Shown: positions 50,110-62,200, counted from the stretch's first letter. The stretch is 64,000 nt of DNA from Eutypella sp. D-1 (GCA_023313575.1 JAJTTP010000003.1:2790001-2854000); one strand, 5' to 3'. The notes: generated from the letters alone by a model not told the origin. Numbers and translations are program-made.

Positions 50110-52707
50110 TCACATCCTGTGATGCACAAGTCAGCTTCAGTTTAGTCTTATCGATAGAATGATCCCATGAAGCCACGTGAAGATGGAGTTCGAAATGACG
50201 CAATAAGGGGAGGCAGCAGGAACATACCGCTCTACAGGGGTTAGGCCGACGAGCTTCATGCCATTGTTCAGCACGAGCCGCGCGGTGTCGTACAGTGCAA
50301 AGCGGGCCCGCATGAGGCCGGGCTCGGAGCCGACGATCTTGAGATGGTCATAGCTGGAGCTCAATACGTGCGTCATCTTGAACAGGTAGGTCAGGATCGT
50401 AGTAGGCTCGAGCGTCTTGAGCGTGTTCTGCACGACATCAGGCCATTGCGAAAGCACGCGGACCAAATCGGTAGCGTGCGTCTCTGTCAGCAGCGACAGG
50501 TCCGCCGACACGATGTCCTCCTCGCTGAGTTGTGCTTTGCGCGTGATGGAACACAGTCGCGCGTGGGCGTACTGTAGGTACGGACCCGTGTCACCCTCAA
50601 AGGAGCACATGGCGTCCATGTCGAACTTGTAGTTGTTGATCCTGCGGGGGCAAAAAGTTTTAGTATTTGGATATTCTCCATAGAAGGGAAAGGCTGTGCA
50701 TGTAGTTGGTAAGCCTGCACTCAAACTCACCTCTTTCCGGACATATCCTGTACCATGACGGCGGTTATGCCGACAATGTCAGCTACCGCTTCCGGGTTCT
50801 CAACCTGCTGATACTTGTCCTCGTTTCGGCGCATGAGGTCGTGCATGAAGTCTCCTACATCGCGAAGGATATCGTCTAGGAATTTGACGGTACCCCTGCG
50901 AGTACTCATGCCGAGGACGAGACCAAAGTTGATGTGCTGACATTTCTCGGCCAACTCCTTGTGACCCATCAATTCGACAATTTTGAAGAACTGCTTTACG
51001 TGCAGGTCCTGTTGAGAAGCGATGACCTATAACCAACCAGAATTAGACACTAGTTCCCACACGTCGCTCCTCGAATAGCAGGAAGATATCTGCAGCGCGA
51101 CCTGTCACGCGGAAACGGGACACTTGTAGAAGCGCAACATAGATTAGGACAAGGGTATGGTAGATACGAAAGAAGGCTTACATAGATCATCTTGTCAAAA
51201 TTATACTTCTCAGACCGGTGCAACAGTTCGCTGATGTCTCGCGTTAAGTAGAGGGCGGTGCCGTCCTTCTTTCGAATGACAGGCTTCTCCAGCGATTTCC
51301 CAGCTTTGCCCGACACATGCTTGGAGAAGTCAACGATAAGAGCGCCGTCGGATTCCTCAGCAATGCCCTTCTCTAGCAGAGTAGCAGCAGCTTTGTTCAT
51401 GGCCTCCTCGGAGACCTGACTCTCGCCTGAGTACTCGTCGAACTCGATATTCAAACGCTTGTAGGTGTCCTTGTACTTGGTGATACTGAGGCCTCGGAAT
51501 CTCTGCCACCGCTCAATGGCAGACGGATCCTGCTCCGTCATAAGCTTGAAATACCGGCGGGCCTGCTCATCGAGACCGTCATTCTTGAGCTTATCTGCCT
51601 CTTCTGTCTTGCCCTCAGCCTTCAACTTCTCGATCTGCTCCTTCTCGGCCGTGACGTCGTTGTTGATCTTGACATAGACGTGGAAGAGGTGGTTGATGGG
51701 GTCCTTCTCGAGGTCTTGGTCGTTTCCATACTTGTCAAAGCCTAGAGCCAGAAGACCGTACTGTTTTCCCCAGTCGCCGAGATAATTGATCCGCTTGACG
51801 TCCCAGCCGGCGCTCTCATACAATTTCGCAAGGAAACCTCCGATGATAGTACTCCGCAAGTGACCCGCGTGGAAGGGCTTAGCAATATTGGGACTAGAGA
51901 ACTCGACTACTATGCGCTTCTGACCCTTGGAAGGATCGGAGGGATCCCTGAGACCATTGACCTTGTTCTTGCCGAATTCGGTACCCAGCTTCCGGGCCAT
52001 AGGGATGACGGTCTTGGTAAGAGGGCCAGTCTTGAAGAAGATAGCCATGAAGGTGCCATTGACGGTGGGCTTCTCAACTAGCGGGGAGCCTGGCCACTTT
52101 GCCAACCACTGCTCGCCCAGCTCTTGCGGCTTGCCCTTGACTCGCAGGGCAGGGATAGGTAGGGTCATGTCGCCATGTGCGAGTGATTGGGTCCATTGCA
52201 GGGACTGGTATATGATCTTAGGATCTACACCGGTTATTTCCCGTAGAATCGAAGTGAGCTACAATGCGTAACAAGAGTTAGTAGATCAGTATATCATCAT
52301 AGTTAACGTACGAGAAAATACAAGTCGGAACAGCTTCTTACATGTGCCCGGTATATGTCGACGGGGTTAATCTCAGGGTAGCAGTTCGGGTACTTGTCTA
52401 GAGGTGGAAGCTGCGCCAACTGCTCGGAGAGACGGTCGACGGATTTGTCGTCGGTGGCGGCCATGGTCACAATGGATCGCGTGAGGGTAGGGAGTAAATT
52501 GGTCGCGTTAAAATGGAGGCTCTGTCTTCGTCCGTGTGTGTTGCTGTTGTCAAGTCTTGGGGAAACCGAAAAAGAGGATGATGAGTTCTTCCGGTATGAA
52601 AAGGAAAGACTGCCTAAAGAAGAGAGCCGAGATGATCTGAAACGAACAAGACGGAGTGAATACGAAGAAAGTGAGAATGAGGAAGGGAGGATAACGGCTG
52701 GCGGCAT
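50110..52707 (-). CDS. Arginyl-tRNA synthetase, probable dual cytosolic/mitochondrial
   Basis: Five exons: 52707-52342, 52258-51182, 51026-50731, 50641-50228 and 50116-50110, giving 719 aa. The HIGH motif appears as KPFHAGHLRST (about 252-255), the KMSKS position as GMSTRRGT (about 521), as usual for ArgRS. The DALR anticodon-binding domain ends with GLTPVERM. The first ~81 residues (from the ATG at 52707) are Arg/Ser-rich and nearly acid-free, ending LTRSIVTMAATDD, a good mitochondrial presequence. A second in-frame ATG at 52464 would give a 638-aa cytosolic enzyme of standard length. The last exon is only 7 nt (G-ATG-TGA), encoding the final Met and stop after a 111-nt intron. Without that splice the frame reads on to an atypical tail. 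Confidence 0.9.
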
Positions 52708-53422
52708 GGACTTGAATACTTAAAAACTTGAATGAAGGAGGATGAGAAATAAGAACGTGACTTATAGCGCACGTCCGAATTCTCTCAGCCTTCTTGTCTC
52801 TGAGTCACAATTTGGAAAATCCCTAACATTGATGTACGCTTTTAAAAACCCCTACAATCATCAATGCTCATATAGACATATACGCTTAAGAAGATTGTTT
52901 ATCTAAGATGTACCTCGAGTTAGTCACAACCTGCAAAAAAGTTGTCGATATGACAACCCCTCATGTGGAGAATACCCTTGCCAGATTTAAAATCATCTGA
53001 TTGGTCGCATTGCTCGCATGTATCTTTTGGTTAGCGTAAAGCTTAAATTCCACGGGTACCCCGCCGGAACTTGGATTATCCGACTTGTTGCTTGCCCCGA
53101 TGGACGACGGGATCCACCAAGTGGCCGGGGAAGATTCTCGAGGTTATCATACTCGAGGCTTACCGGTAGTATACACAACTATTGCAGCCAATGCTCTATC
53201 GAATCATAGGACGGGGTGGTTGACGTCCGGTGTAAGAAATAGGGAAGACCGTGGAAGATGGAAAAGGTTGAGGACTATTCTCTTTGTTTGGATTTAGATA
53301 TCAGGGATGTCTATTTGTAGATTCCTACTTAACATGTATTCCTGCCTTCAGCATACATCGCTATCATGAAATATACATAGCTACTCAAATAAATACGTCA
53401 ACATATATATCATGGCTACTTC
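52708..53422. other. Intergenic
   Basis: Promoter of the ArgRS gene and 3' flank of the metalloreductase; no gene seen. Confidence 0.5.
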
Positions 53423-55504
53423 TTAGAAACAATACTCTTCCACATGTAGATGTATACCCTGCGCACCCGTGCCCTTGTGCACCGCGCGCTCATCGCTTAG
53501 CCTTGCGACTGAGGTGCGCACCCTGGCCACGAGGGACTGCCCACCACAGACCACGACGCCCGTCTCGCCGCCGGTCGCCTCGACCGCCGCTCTAATGAAG
53601 GCCGCGACATCCGGCCGCGTTGCCGAGTGGTGAATGTGCGAGTCCTCGCTACTGCCCGAGAGGCGCTTGCGGGGCGTGCTGGCGCCGGGGGACGTCGTTC
53701 CCGCCGGCAGGATCGCGTCGTCGGCCGTGCTAGTGGTAGTGGCGGCGATATCTTTTGTATCCCTGCAGCAAGCGCCCCCCTTCTTCTCGTCGAGACTGGT
53801 CGAAGAAGACCACGACGAGGCCGAGGGGGAACCGCTCAGCGCCTGTATGACCTCCAGCTGCCCGTTGCCCGTGACGGCGATATGGACATCGAGCTCGATG
53901 CCTGCGGCCGCCGCCATGCCCAGAGCCTCGTGCAGGCGTTCGTGGTAGAACCCGATCTCCTCGCCCTGCCGCGCCGCGAGCAGTAAGTCAATACGTTTGG
54001 TGCACTTCGTCGCGCGGGACTGCAGCACGCTTTCTAATATGGGTAATGTGAACGACGCTCCCGTCGACGCCGAGATGAGCACCAGAGTCTCGAATATGTC
54101 CCACCGGGGCGGGCGCCCGTACGGGCCGGCCACGAACGCCGTCACCGTCTCCTTCTTCGCCGAGCTTTCTGCTTCCTTGGCGAACCGGTTGAGGCGTCGG
54201 GAGAATCCAGAATGCGACCGCACCACGAGCTGTATGCTGTTGCATATGCATGTGTCCGGCATGCGATGCGGGCTCGCAATGGTGTAGGGGTGAGTCTCTA
54301 GGGCACCGATCCGTGGTAGCCATAGATACAAGTGTTGGCCCGCCCTCCATTTAAAATGGACATCCTTTATTGTCAAAATAGTCATTGAGTCCCCGACCGC
54401 ACTCAATTGGGTTTGGTGACCAAACCTTTGGCCCCCCTTACAGCGTGAATTGTTCGGATTGAACTTGACGTTCTGCCACACCAACATGGCGAGGCGGACG
54501 GCGCGGTCAAAGCAAAGGGCCGCGATAGAAAACCAGATGTTGTATCTCGCATAGCTCGGAATATGAACATAGACGATCCAGAGGAAGATGACTGCCGCGA
54601 TGACATGCTGTATGACAAAGACCTCGTACGCCATTGACCGGAACGGCTTGAACGAGGTGACGACCATCCAGAGTAGTATGCCCCATCCCGCCAGCCCATA
54701 TTTCACGGTAATGGGCATAAGCTCGAGTTGTTGCTCAAGAAAGTCGGCAATGACCCACTCCCTCCAGAAGTGGAATCCATGAACAGTGGCAGTAACGAAC
54801 ATCGTCCGAGCCACCCAGCGATGAAACCAGTTCAGCCGCTCGTAGCTCATACCACCAATCCATCCGATGATATTCGTCTTCGAGGCTAACAAATAGAGGA
54901 GGGGCACCTGTGTGACGGTAACCCAAGCATTTCGGTAGCCAATCCTTTCCCAGAACAGGGCGTCCTTGCGGACGGCGTGATGGGCCATCATGTAGATGAT
55001 CACGGCCCAGTAAACAAGGAGAACGAGAATGCGACCCATGGGAGGCGGCGTCATCCAAGACAAATACCGATTCGGGATGTAAAGCTGGGGATAGCTGAGC
55101 TCCCTCCCCACTGCGGTCAATGTTGCCCATAGCTGTAAATACCACGTCGTAGGCTTCGTCGGGAATCGCACAGAGCTGGTTTTTGAGGCGCGTAATCTGT
55201 ATTCGAGCAACTTATCAGCTATGGGGAAAAAAAAAAGACACGCACGCGTCAGGCGCTTCCTGATTTTCTTTTCTTGCGGATCTGCCCACCTTAGCCAGTT
55301 CTGGCAGAAGTCAATGATGCGAATGGCCAACAACAGACCGACGACGCCGGCGATAATGTACCAGTACGCCCGAGCGAGCTTCATGTTCGTGGACTGGAAG
55401 GAGTTGGAGGGCATATCCATGCCGCCCATTCCACCCGAACCATGGTCGTGATCCATGGTGTTGGTGATGCTTCCAACAAGGGTGGAAGGTGTCGCTGATA
55501 GCAA
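53423..55504 (-). CDS. Ferric/cupric reductase transmembrane component (FRE family)
   Basis: The minus-strand frame is open for 693 codons. An in-frame 93-nt intron (55289-55197, GTGGGC...ATACAG) is likely, because removing it turns an unusual basic/Phe-rich insert into the continuous family-like NWLRLRASKTSSVRFP and leaves 662 aa. The N-terminus carries a His/Met-rich extracellular patch (MDHDHGSGGMGGMDM). The ferric reductase-like membrane domain has two bis-heme pairs spaced H-x13-H: FHRW...TVH and IQH...YVH. FAD binding is shown by HPYTIAS, and NAD(P)H binding by AGPYGRP and a late VVCGGQSLVARVR. A long Ser/Thr-rich insert splits the NADPH domain, as in many fungal members. It reduces Fe(III)/Cu(II) at the plasma membrane for uptake. 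It is divergent from the BIM1-like gene at 57335. Confidence 0.9.
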   Translation of the reverse strand: MLSATPSTLVGSITNTMDHDHGSGGMGGMDMPSNSFQSTNMKLARAYWYIIAGVVGLLLAIRIIDFCQNWLRWADPQEKKIRKRLTRACLFFFPIADKLLEYRLRASKTSSVRFPTKPTTWYLQLWATLTAVGRELSYPQLYIPNRYLSWMTPPPMGRILVLLVYWAVIIYMMAHHAVRKDALFWERIGYRNAWVTVTQVPLLYLLASKTNIIGWIGGMSYERLNWFHRWVARTMFVTATVHGFHFWREWVIADFLEQQLELMPITVKYGLAGWGILLWMVVTSFKPFRSMAYEVFVIQHVIAAVIFLWIVYVHIPSYARYNIWFSIAALCFDRAVRLAMLVWQNVKFNPNNSRCKGGQRFGHQTQLSAVGDSMTILTIKDVHFKWRAGQHLYLWLPRIGALETHPYTIASPHRMPDTCICNSIQLVVRSHSGFSRRLNRFAKEAESSAKKETVTAFVAGPYGRPPRWDIFETLVLISASTGASFTLPILESVLQSRATKCTKRIDLLLAARQGEEIGFYHERLHEALGMAAAAGIELDVHIAVTGNGQLEVIQALSGSPSASSWSSSTSLDEKKGGACCRDTKDIAATTTSTADDAILPAGTTSPGASTPRKRLSGSSEDSHIHHSATRPDVAAFIRAAVEATGGETGVVVCGGQSLVARVRTSVARLSDERAVHKGTGAQGIHLHVEEYCF

Positions 55505-56582
55505 GTAACCCGAACAGCTATACGTTTTTTATTCAAAAAACTTTAAAATGGGTATTTGTCTTAGACAAAAAGGCTCATGGGTGTCGTTGTGTATAAATAC
55601 ACAACATGGTTCCGACCCGGAAGGAAATGTTCAAATGTTATTTTTCATATGCTCGTATGCGGGTGGGTAAGTGAGGGTAAGTGATAGGATATTGTTCGAT
55701 CGTCTCGATGAGGCAATCCTACTGACAAGACACTGACTGACAAGAGTATCAAGACTTGGTGTCTCTAATCCTATTCATCTAAACAGCCTTGGTAGGCGTG
55801 TTCATTACCATCGGGCAGGATGTTTTGGTCACATAGGAGTTAGTATTCAAGGATATGTAGTACGTAGACACGGACCTGCGTGTGAACAGGTGAGTTGGGG
55901 CGGTATTCGACGAAATAGTGTGGGAGACAGTGGATGGATAACTATTAAACTGGTCTTGTTGGTACTGTTAAGGGGTTGTATAGAAGTTATTAGAGAAACA
56001 ACGCTACGAGAGCGAGTCAAGCGATGTAAGTCTCCCGCTGCATATTTCGCACACAAATGGTCATCGTTATCGTTATTAATAAATTCTATGAAGGGATCTT
56101 GTCAAACCCAGGGGTGTAAGGGTGTAGGTTCACATTTATTTTAGCCCGAGGCAACTTGTTAATTCTCGGTTGGATGTCTCTCAACTGGGCTTGAGATGTC
56201 AGCTATCTGGACCTGTCACATATATAGTACACAGATATAGTACCTCAAGTACCTATGCCAGCCATCCCATCGATAGATGTCTATCCTACATGTATTTGTG
56301 GACCCGAACAGAAGAACCTTTGGTAGTACATCATTCTATGCATGTATAACACTTGAACACTACAGCACATGCATACCTGGCCAGCCATGTGGAAATAGCC
56401 TTACTGAAGAAGGTTTTCAGGCTCCAAGCAGGCTGGCAGGTTCCAATGTTGCATGAAAGCTGGAGCCCTGGAGGTGCTGATAACCTACCTTCTACTTAGT
56501 AAGTACTTATAGAAATACACCCCTGTTCTACCCTGTGGGTTCCTCATGTCTGCATGTTCGGGCGCATTAGTTCCCGCCACAA

Positions 56583-56590
56583 TTTGCTCA
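56583..56590 (+). promoter_or_regulatory. Copper-response-like element TTTGCTCA
   Basis: An exact match to the yeast Mac1 copper-response consensus TTTGC(T/G)CA, placed between two genes with predicted copper/iron roles. A single 8-mer can occur by chance. Confidence 0.3.
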
Positions 56591-56807
56591 AATAACCTCA
56601 TTTGGCAGTCATCGACCACTAATATTGGTTGCCGTCTGCCAATTAACGCGGGTGTGTGGGGGACGAGGTGCTTGAGTGGTCACACTAGAAACCCCCGCGT
56701 AGATCTAACCTGGAGTCCATCCAGCGATAGGACTAGACTTTTCCTCCAGCCTTCTACAGATAATTCTGGCCTTGTGAAGTTATCGACATCCACATAGGTA
56801 GGTAGGC

Positions 56808-56821
56808 AGATAACGAGATAA
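56808..56821 (+). promoter_or_regulatory. Paired GATA sites (AGATAA x2)
   Basis: Two AGATAA motifs 2 bp apart. Fungal GATA repressors of iron uptake (SreA/Sre1 type) and nitrogen regulators bind HGATAR; the extended ATCWGATAA iron form is not present. Confidence 0.3.
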
Positions 56822-57334
56822 ATACCTACATAGGCATATCACTTTGCAGCAGACCACCTTTACAACGTTCATGACGCTAAGTAGTAGCATCTCTCGTATA
56901 AGCTGAACCCGGCTGCGCGGATCCCGGAGATGACGGACACCATTGTATTTCTCGCAAACTTCATATGTACAGACACTTTCATATGCTTATACATGTGAAA
57001 GTACTTAGGTAGAAGGAGTAGTTAACAAGACGGGCGGGCTATCTTGAAAAGTCTCAAAGTCTCACTCAACCCCCGTCTACCTAGTCTCTCCTCTTCGTCA
57101 TCATAAGCAGTGCCGAGTTCCATTCTCTTCTTTTTCTTCTTTCTTTTTTCGACTCCAAACCCAACTAAAACAGTCTTACCTCCCCATTCCGTCCCCCCCC
57201 CCCTTCTCCCGAGTCTCCCTTCTTGCTTACCTTCCCCCCTCAGCATTGTAGAAATCTTATCTTCCTTCCAGCAAAGCAATCAGGACGTAGAAATTCTTAG
57301 ACACAAAAAGCGGGAGGTCTTAAAAAAATCACCA

Positions 57335-58181
57335 ATGGCTCCTCTACTTACGCTCCTGGCGACCGCTCTGACGGCGGCGAGTGCCGTGCGCGCGCATTTC
57401 TCCCTGAAGTACCCGGCTCCGCTGGGGGAGCTGAGAGAACAAGACGAGGGCACGGCGCCGTGCGGCGGGTACGCGGCGAGTCTTGGCAACAACGACACCA
57501 CCACCACGGACTTCCATGTCGGCGGTGACTCCGTCCTCGTCACCACTGGGCACCCCCAGAACAAGTGGCTCTACCGTATCACCGTGCCTGCCGAGAACGC
57601 CGAGGACAACGCCTCCAACTGGACCCAGATCTACCCCATAGTGCTGCAGGCCGGCCTCAACTCCTACTGCCAGCCTGCCGTCACCGTCCCCGACGTGTTC
57701 GTCGGCCGCAGGGCCATACTCAGTGTCGTCGGAAAAGCTACGGATGGCCTTCTTTACCAGGTGAAGCCCCTTCCCTCCCCCCTCCCCGCCCCCCCCCCCC
57801 CCGCTCACCCCCCTGAAACTGTGGCCGATCGAGGTCTGTTCATACTTGCTTTTTTTTTCTCTCTTTTGCTAATAAAGACGTATCTTCTCCCTCTCCCCCT
57901 ATCTACAGTGCGCCGCTGTCACATTCGTCTCCGGCAGAGGCACCCCGCCCTCGGCCTGCACGAACAGTACCGGCGTTGACGCCTCGTTCGACAGCGACTC
58001 CGATCTGTCCGCCCTGGTAGGCACCAGTGTGAGCAGCAACTCGTCATCCACCAACTCGTCGTCCGAGACGCCGAGCGAGACGCCCGACGCTGCACCGATG
58101 ACCCACGGCTCAGCCCAGGGGCTCGGGTCGTTGATAGCGGTTGGGATGATGGTAGTGCTGGGTGCCGGTCTGATGGTATAG
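57335..58181 (+). CDS. BIM1/X325-type LPMO-like copper-binding protein, GPI-anchored
   Basis: Two exons (57335-57760 and 57909-58181, 148-nt intron) give 232 aa. A signal peptide ends at AVRA, so the mature protein begins with His21 (HFSLKYPAPLG), the position that forms the copper histidine brace in LPMO-like proteins. The domain continues with GTAPCGGY, GHPQNKWLYRI, SNWTQIYPIVL, NSYCQPAVTVPDVFVGRRA and GLLYQCAAVTFVSG, the pattern of the X325/BIM1-like family. A Ser/Thr-rich stalk and a hydrophobic tail suggest a GPI anchor. Family members (Cryptococcus Bim1) do not cleave polysaccharide but help copper uptake at the cell surface; others act in the cell wall. The divergent metalloreductase next door fits a copper-acquisition role. 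Confidence 0.85.
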
Positions 58182-59290
58182 GTAGCAAGCAGGACTGCTC
58201 CACAAAGTGCGTTCAGATCACAACGGGAACACCATGGAAATATCAGCCCGAAGCTTTCTAGTATATGTGCAACAAGTGGGTACTTACATAGGACAGTTCT
58301 CGTACCGCGTGTAGGAGGGTGTATCTCATCGATTCCTCCCGATTATTGGGGGGGAGGATGTTGATCTCCATCATTGAGGATTCAAACATGGTAGTAGAGA
58401 ATAAAAAATTACATGGAACCCCCAGTTCCCGTCAGGCCCCCTATATCAGCATTGTCTTTTGTTCCTGTCAGATACTGAGTTGAAGCACATTGCGCATCAA
58501 ACATTTCCGGTGGTTTGATACAACCACCCCAGATGCGACGGAATCCACAACACCAACTCTACCTGCAGTCCTGTGGGGAATAATACATTCTATGTTTGAT
58601 GTCATATCCTTGGTACGGGTATTTAGATTACGGTGCTCTTGCATTGACCAGTGTAAGGTAACAGCCGCCCTTGCTGTTGAGCCATCGTAATCTGTACTCA
58701 CTTGCCTCCTCGGATGGCGACATTGTATCGCATTACACCGTCTCCCTTTTCCGTGAAACAACAGCAGAAGCCATGCATCATATATAAGAAGAAAAAGAAA
58801 AGGCGTCACGCTTGCATAGGCGGAGTACTTCATACCTAAGCGTTCCTGGTGGCGGTCATGACAGCTTCGATGACTTTGTCGAGTTGGGAAGTATATTATC
58901 AATCAGGTCTATCTATATACGTAGTAGAATGGATACCTCAAAGGATAGAGACGAAATGGCCTGCCTTCCTTGGTTGTACGTGCGGCTGGGTGTTTTCTTA
59001 CGGAGATGATAGACCGCCATCGGTGAGGACGACGTAATAGAGAAACAGCATAATTACTTCAATGCAGTCCTGTATAACAAAAGGCAATGGGCATAAAAGG
59101 AGCGCCACGACAAATAGCATTTTACTACAATATATCCATGCCGCATACGATATCCTAAATTCATTTTTCCATTTCACTCGTAGATCCAACTCCGGCACAC
59201 CGAATCACCGTGCAGTACATTCCATCTCATGTATGTATATCATGGTCTCATCAAAAGGTTTCACCCATAACGACAGCAGCCGCTGCTAAA
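58182..59290. other. Intergenic (convergent 3' ends)
   Basis: No gene seen between the BIM1-like gene (plus) and the HeLo-protease gene (minus). Confidence 0.5.
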
Positions 59291-62200
59291 CTACCTCGAA
59301 CGCAATCCGATCTCCGAGCTCGGGATATGAACCTTCTCCATCTCGGCGGTCAGAGCCCGTACTCTTGCGGCATCGTAGTGGCTATCCTTAGGCGGCGGTG
59401 GCGGCGGCGGCGGGGATCTCGCCGGCTCTGGCATTGTCGTCGTGGCTGCCGAGTGCAGCAACTGCGGGACCCGCTCTTTCATCCCACTGCCCTCTTCCTT
59501 CTCCTCCTCTCCCTCCCCGTAATCTCCCGTCACGGAATCGATGTCCGAGAAGTCCTCCTCTACCTCCTCCCTGACCACGTCGACGTAGCCCTGGCGCGAG
59601 ACCGTCGTGCTCGCGGCGACGGCAGCCGCGATGGCCGCGCCCTCGCGAAGCCGGATGATGGCCTCGCCGCCAGGGAGCCGCACCTCGGTGGCCTCGAGCG
59701 TCTCGGCGATGTCAAGTAGTAGTACGTCCATCGGACAGATGTAGGCGACCTGCTTGCGTTCGCTCCACGCGAGGACGTGGCCTGCTAGCCGGCCGTTGCG
59801 GCGGTCGATCACCCAGGCGCCCGAGTCTCCCGGGATCCCGAGCCGGTGGGAGCTCTTCCCGCGCCTCGATGACGAACGCTGTCGCTGATGTTGTGATGGG
59901 AAAGCCGCGCCGGACGAGAGCAACGCTGGTGGAGATGCCCGTCCGCTCACCTCGTATGTGTGGCTGGGCGACGCGCGGCCGTAAATCTTGACTGAGGCAA
60001 GGGCTGGTAGGATGCGGCCCGTCTGTAACCCGCTGGTGCGGGCGCTGCATTGAACTTCCATGCCCGGCAACGACACTGCGGGGGCTACTGCGGTCGGATG
60101 CAGATCTCCTATCGGAGAGTTGGCCGGGGTGCCGCGGGCTCGAGCACGGGGGACGAGGTTGTCGTCCGGTTGCCGTTCATCCTGGAATTCGAAGAGGGCC
60201 CAGTCGATCTCGTGGATGAGTCCATTCTGCTGACGCCTGCGAATACCTGACGACGCGTAGACCTCTCCTAAGCTATATGTATCTAAATGATCCTACGGCT
60301 AATCAGCGGAGGTGCGGGTGGCGCGGAGACCAGGGAACCGAGAGCGGGGGGTTCAATTTAAGTGCTTAATTTCCTCCAACTACGCACGTACCTCGTCCAT
60401 GGTGTCTTCCGAAGGATAGAAGCCTTCCTCCACATCATCAAGCGCTGGCTGGGTGACGACGTATCCATCACCGCAACCTGGTTCAATCCCTGGGATATCG
60501 CCCGGCTCGCCATACTCTTCATATGTATCTTCGTCCTCATCCTCATCGTCACTCGTAAATTCTGTGTCGGAGAATTCCGGTTCAGAATCTGAGAATTCAC
60601 ACGTGAAATCATCACTGCCGCTCTCTGTCGACGAGTCGCCTTGCAGATATTCCATACTCCGGGACTCCGCAGTTCCTGAGGGGTCGTATGCCATAGCCCG
60701 CTGGGCGTTGTCAGGCGGCTCACTTGGGCTGATGCCGGCAGCCATGGCCTGATCCGGGTCGTCCAGCATATGGTGGACTGTCATACCGTACGGTTTATCA
60801 TCTACCATTATAAGGCCTCCAAAGCTTACGGGAGGAAGGTGTTTATCACCGATCCAGGCGCCGATACTCGCGCCATTTCGTGGTCTTACTTGAAAGCCGG
60901 GGTTGTTGGCCGTCAGCTCGTCGCCTTCGGTTTCGCCCTCGCTCTCACTACCAAATCCACCAGCCACGTCTGATTCTTGACTTCTAGCCATGCTCCTATG
61001 TGACCCCTTCCTCGAGCGGAAGACAGAGCCCCGACAAACTTTGAGCGCGAACCCCGTCGTACCATCGAAGAGTATACCCAGCCTCTTCTTCAGAATCGCG
61101 CGTACCTTATTGACGGACGTACATACAACGAGCACAGTTGGCGTAACCTTTTGTGGCGATTCTCCGATAGACTCGAGTGAGATTTCAACCGACTCGGGAT
61201 GTTTTCGGTAGAAGTGGCTGAGTGCCATGTTGATTTGTGGCATGAGCATGCTGTTCCACTGCTCGATTGCCTCCTCTGGTAGTGGCACCTGCGGGTAAAG
61301 GCGAAGTTTGGGGGTGCGCTCCTTTGGCGGAGTTACCTTTTTCTGCTCGATCCCAGCTGTTATCCACGTTAGCATTATGAATCGATGTAAGTATTCTAAA
61401 AAGAATCTAGAAATCATTACCTTCTAAGGGTTTCTTGATATCAATGCCGCTAGGCGGCGTCGGTACTGCGGGGATGGGTAATTTCACGTCAGACTTCTCC
61501 GCTACCGGGGGCCTGTAAACAGGAGTCGAATAGGAGCTGGAGGCGGTCTTCGTCTTTGATTGGCTGGCGGAAGGTTGCGTCGACATTTCTTCGCCGAGGC
61601 GCTCATCAAGCCCGCTGACACCGTCTAGTATACAACAGGCTTCTAGGTAACGGTTTGCTCTTAACTGAACCTGACTGAGTACCTCCTCACTCGCGTTGGG
61701 TCGAGTGTGTTCTTGCTCCACCGCATTCCAGCAAGCCTTAACCGCCCTCATATAGGGGGTACCACATTGAATGGCTAGTTGTTCAAGGACCGATTCTGGA
61801 ATACTAGGGGATGACTGATTTGGAACTAGGTTCTCGAGCTTGGTCCACAGTCCGATAGATACAAGCAACATAGCTAGAGAATATAGGTCCAGCGTCTTCA
61901 TGTCGTACTTTGAAGCAAAGGGTGATTGCGAAGTGGCTCGGGGGTCAAGAGGATGGCGGTATAGTGATAAGAATGGATGTGAGGTCGACTCGTCAGGGGT
62001 AAATGAGTCAGGGAAGAGATCAAAAGATGACACGAGGGGTTTCCGAATGTCCACCTCGCCGTTCACCGTGCCGGAGTCGGGGGTGGAGCAGAAGGAGACT
62101 GCAGTGTCCAGGAGATTACCATGCGTGATGCCCCTCGCATGCATGTCGAATACGGTATTTGCTAAGTTATGAGCGAGCCTAAACTTCGCCTCTAGTCTCG

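Larger units (their letters stand above)
55505..57334. other. Shared divergent promoter region of reductase and BIM1-like genes
   Basis: 1.83 kb with no gene. It contains a Mac1-type copper element and GATA sites (listed separately), several TAGGTA/TACCTA motifs (56796-56830), and a pyrimidine-rich leader with a poly-C run (57195-57204) just before the BIM1-like start. Confidence 0.6.
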
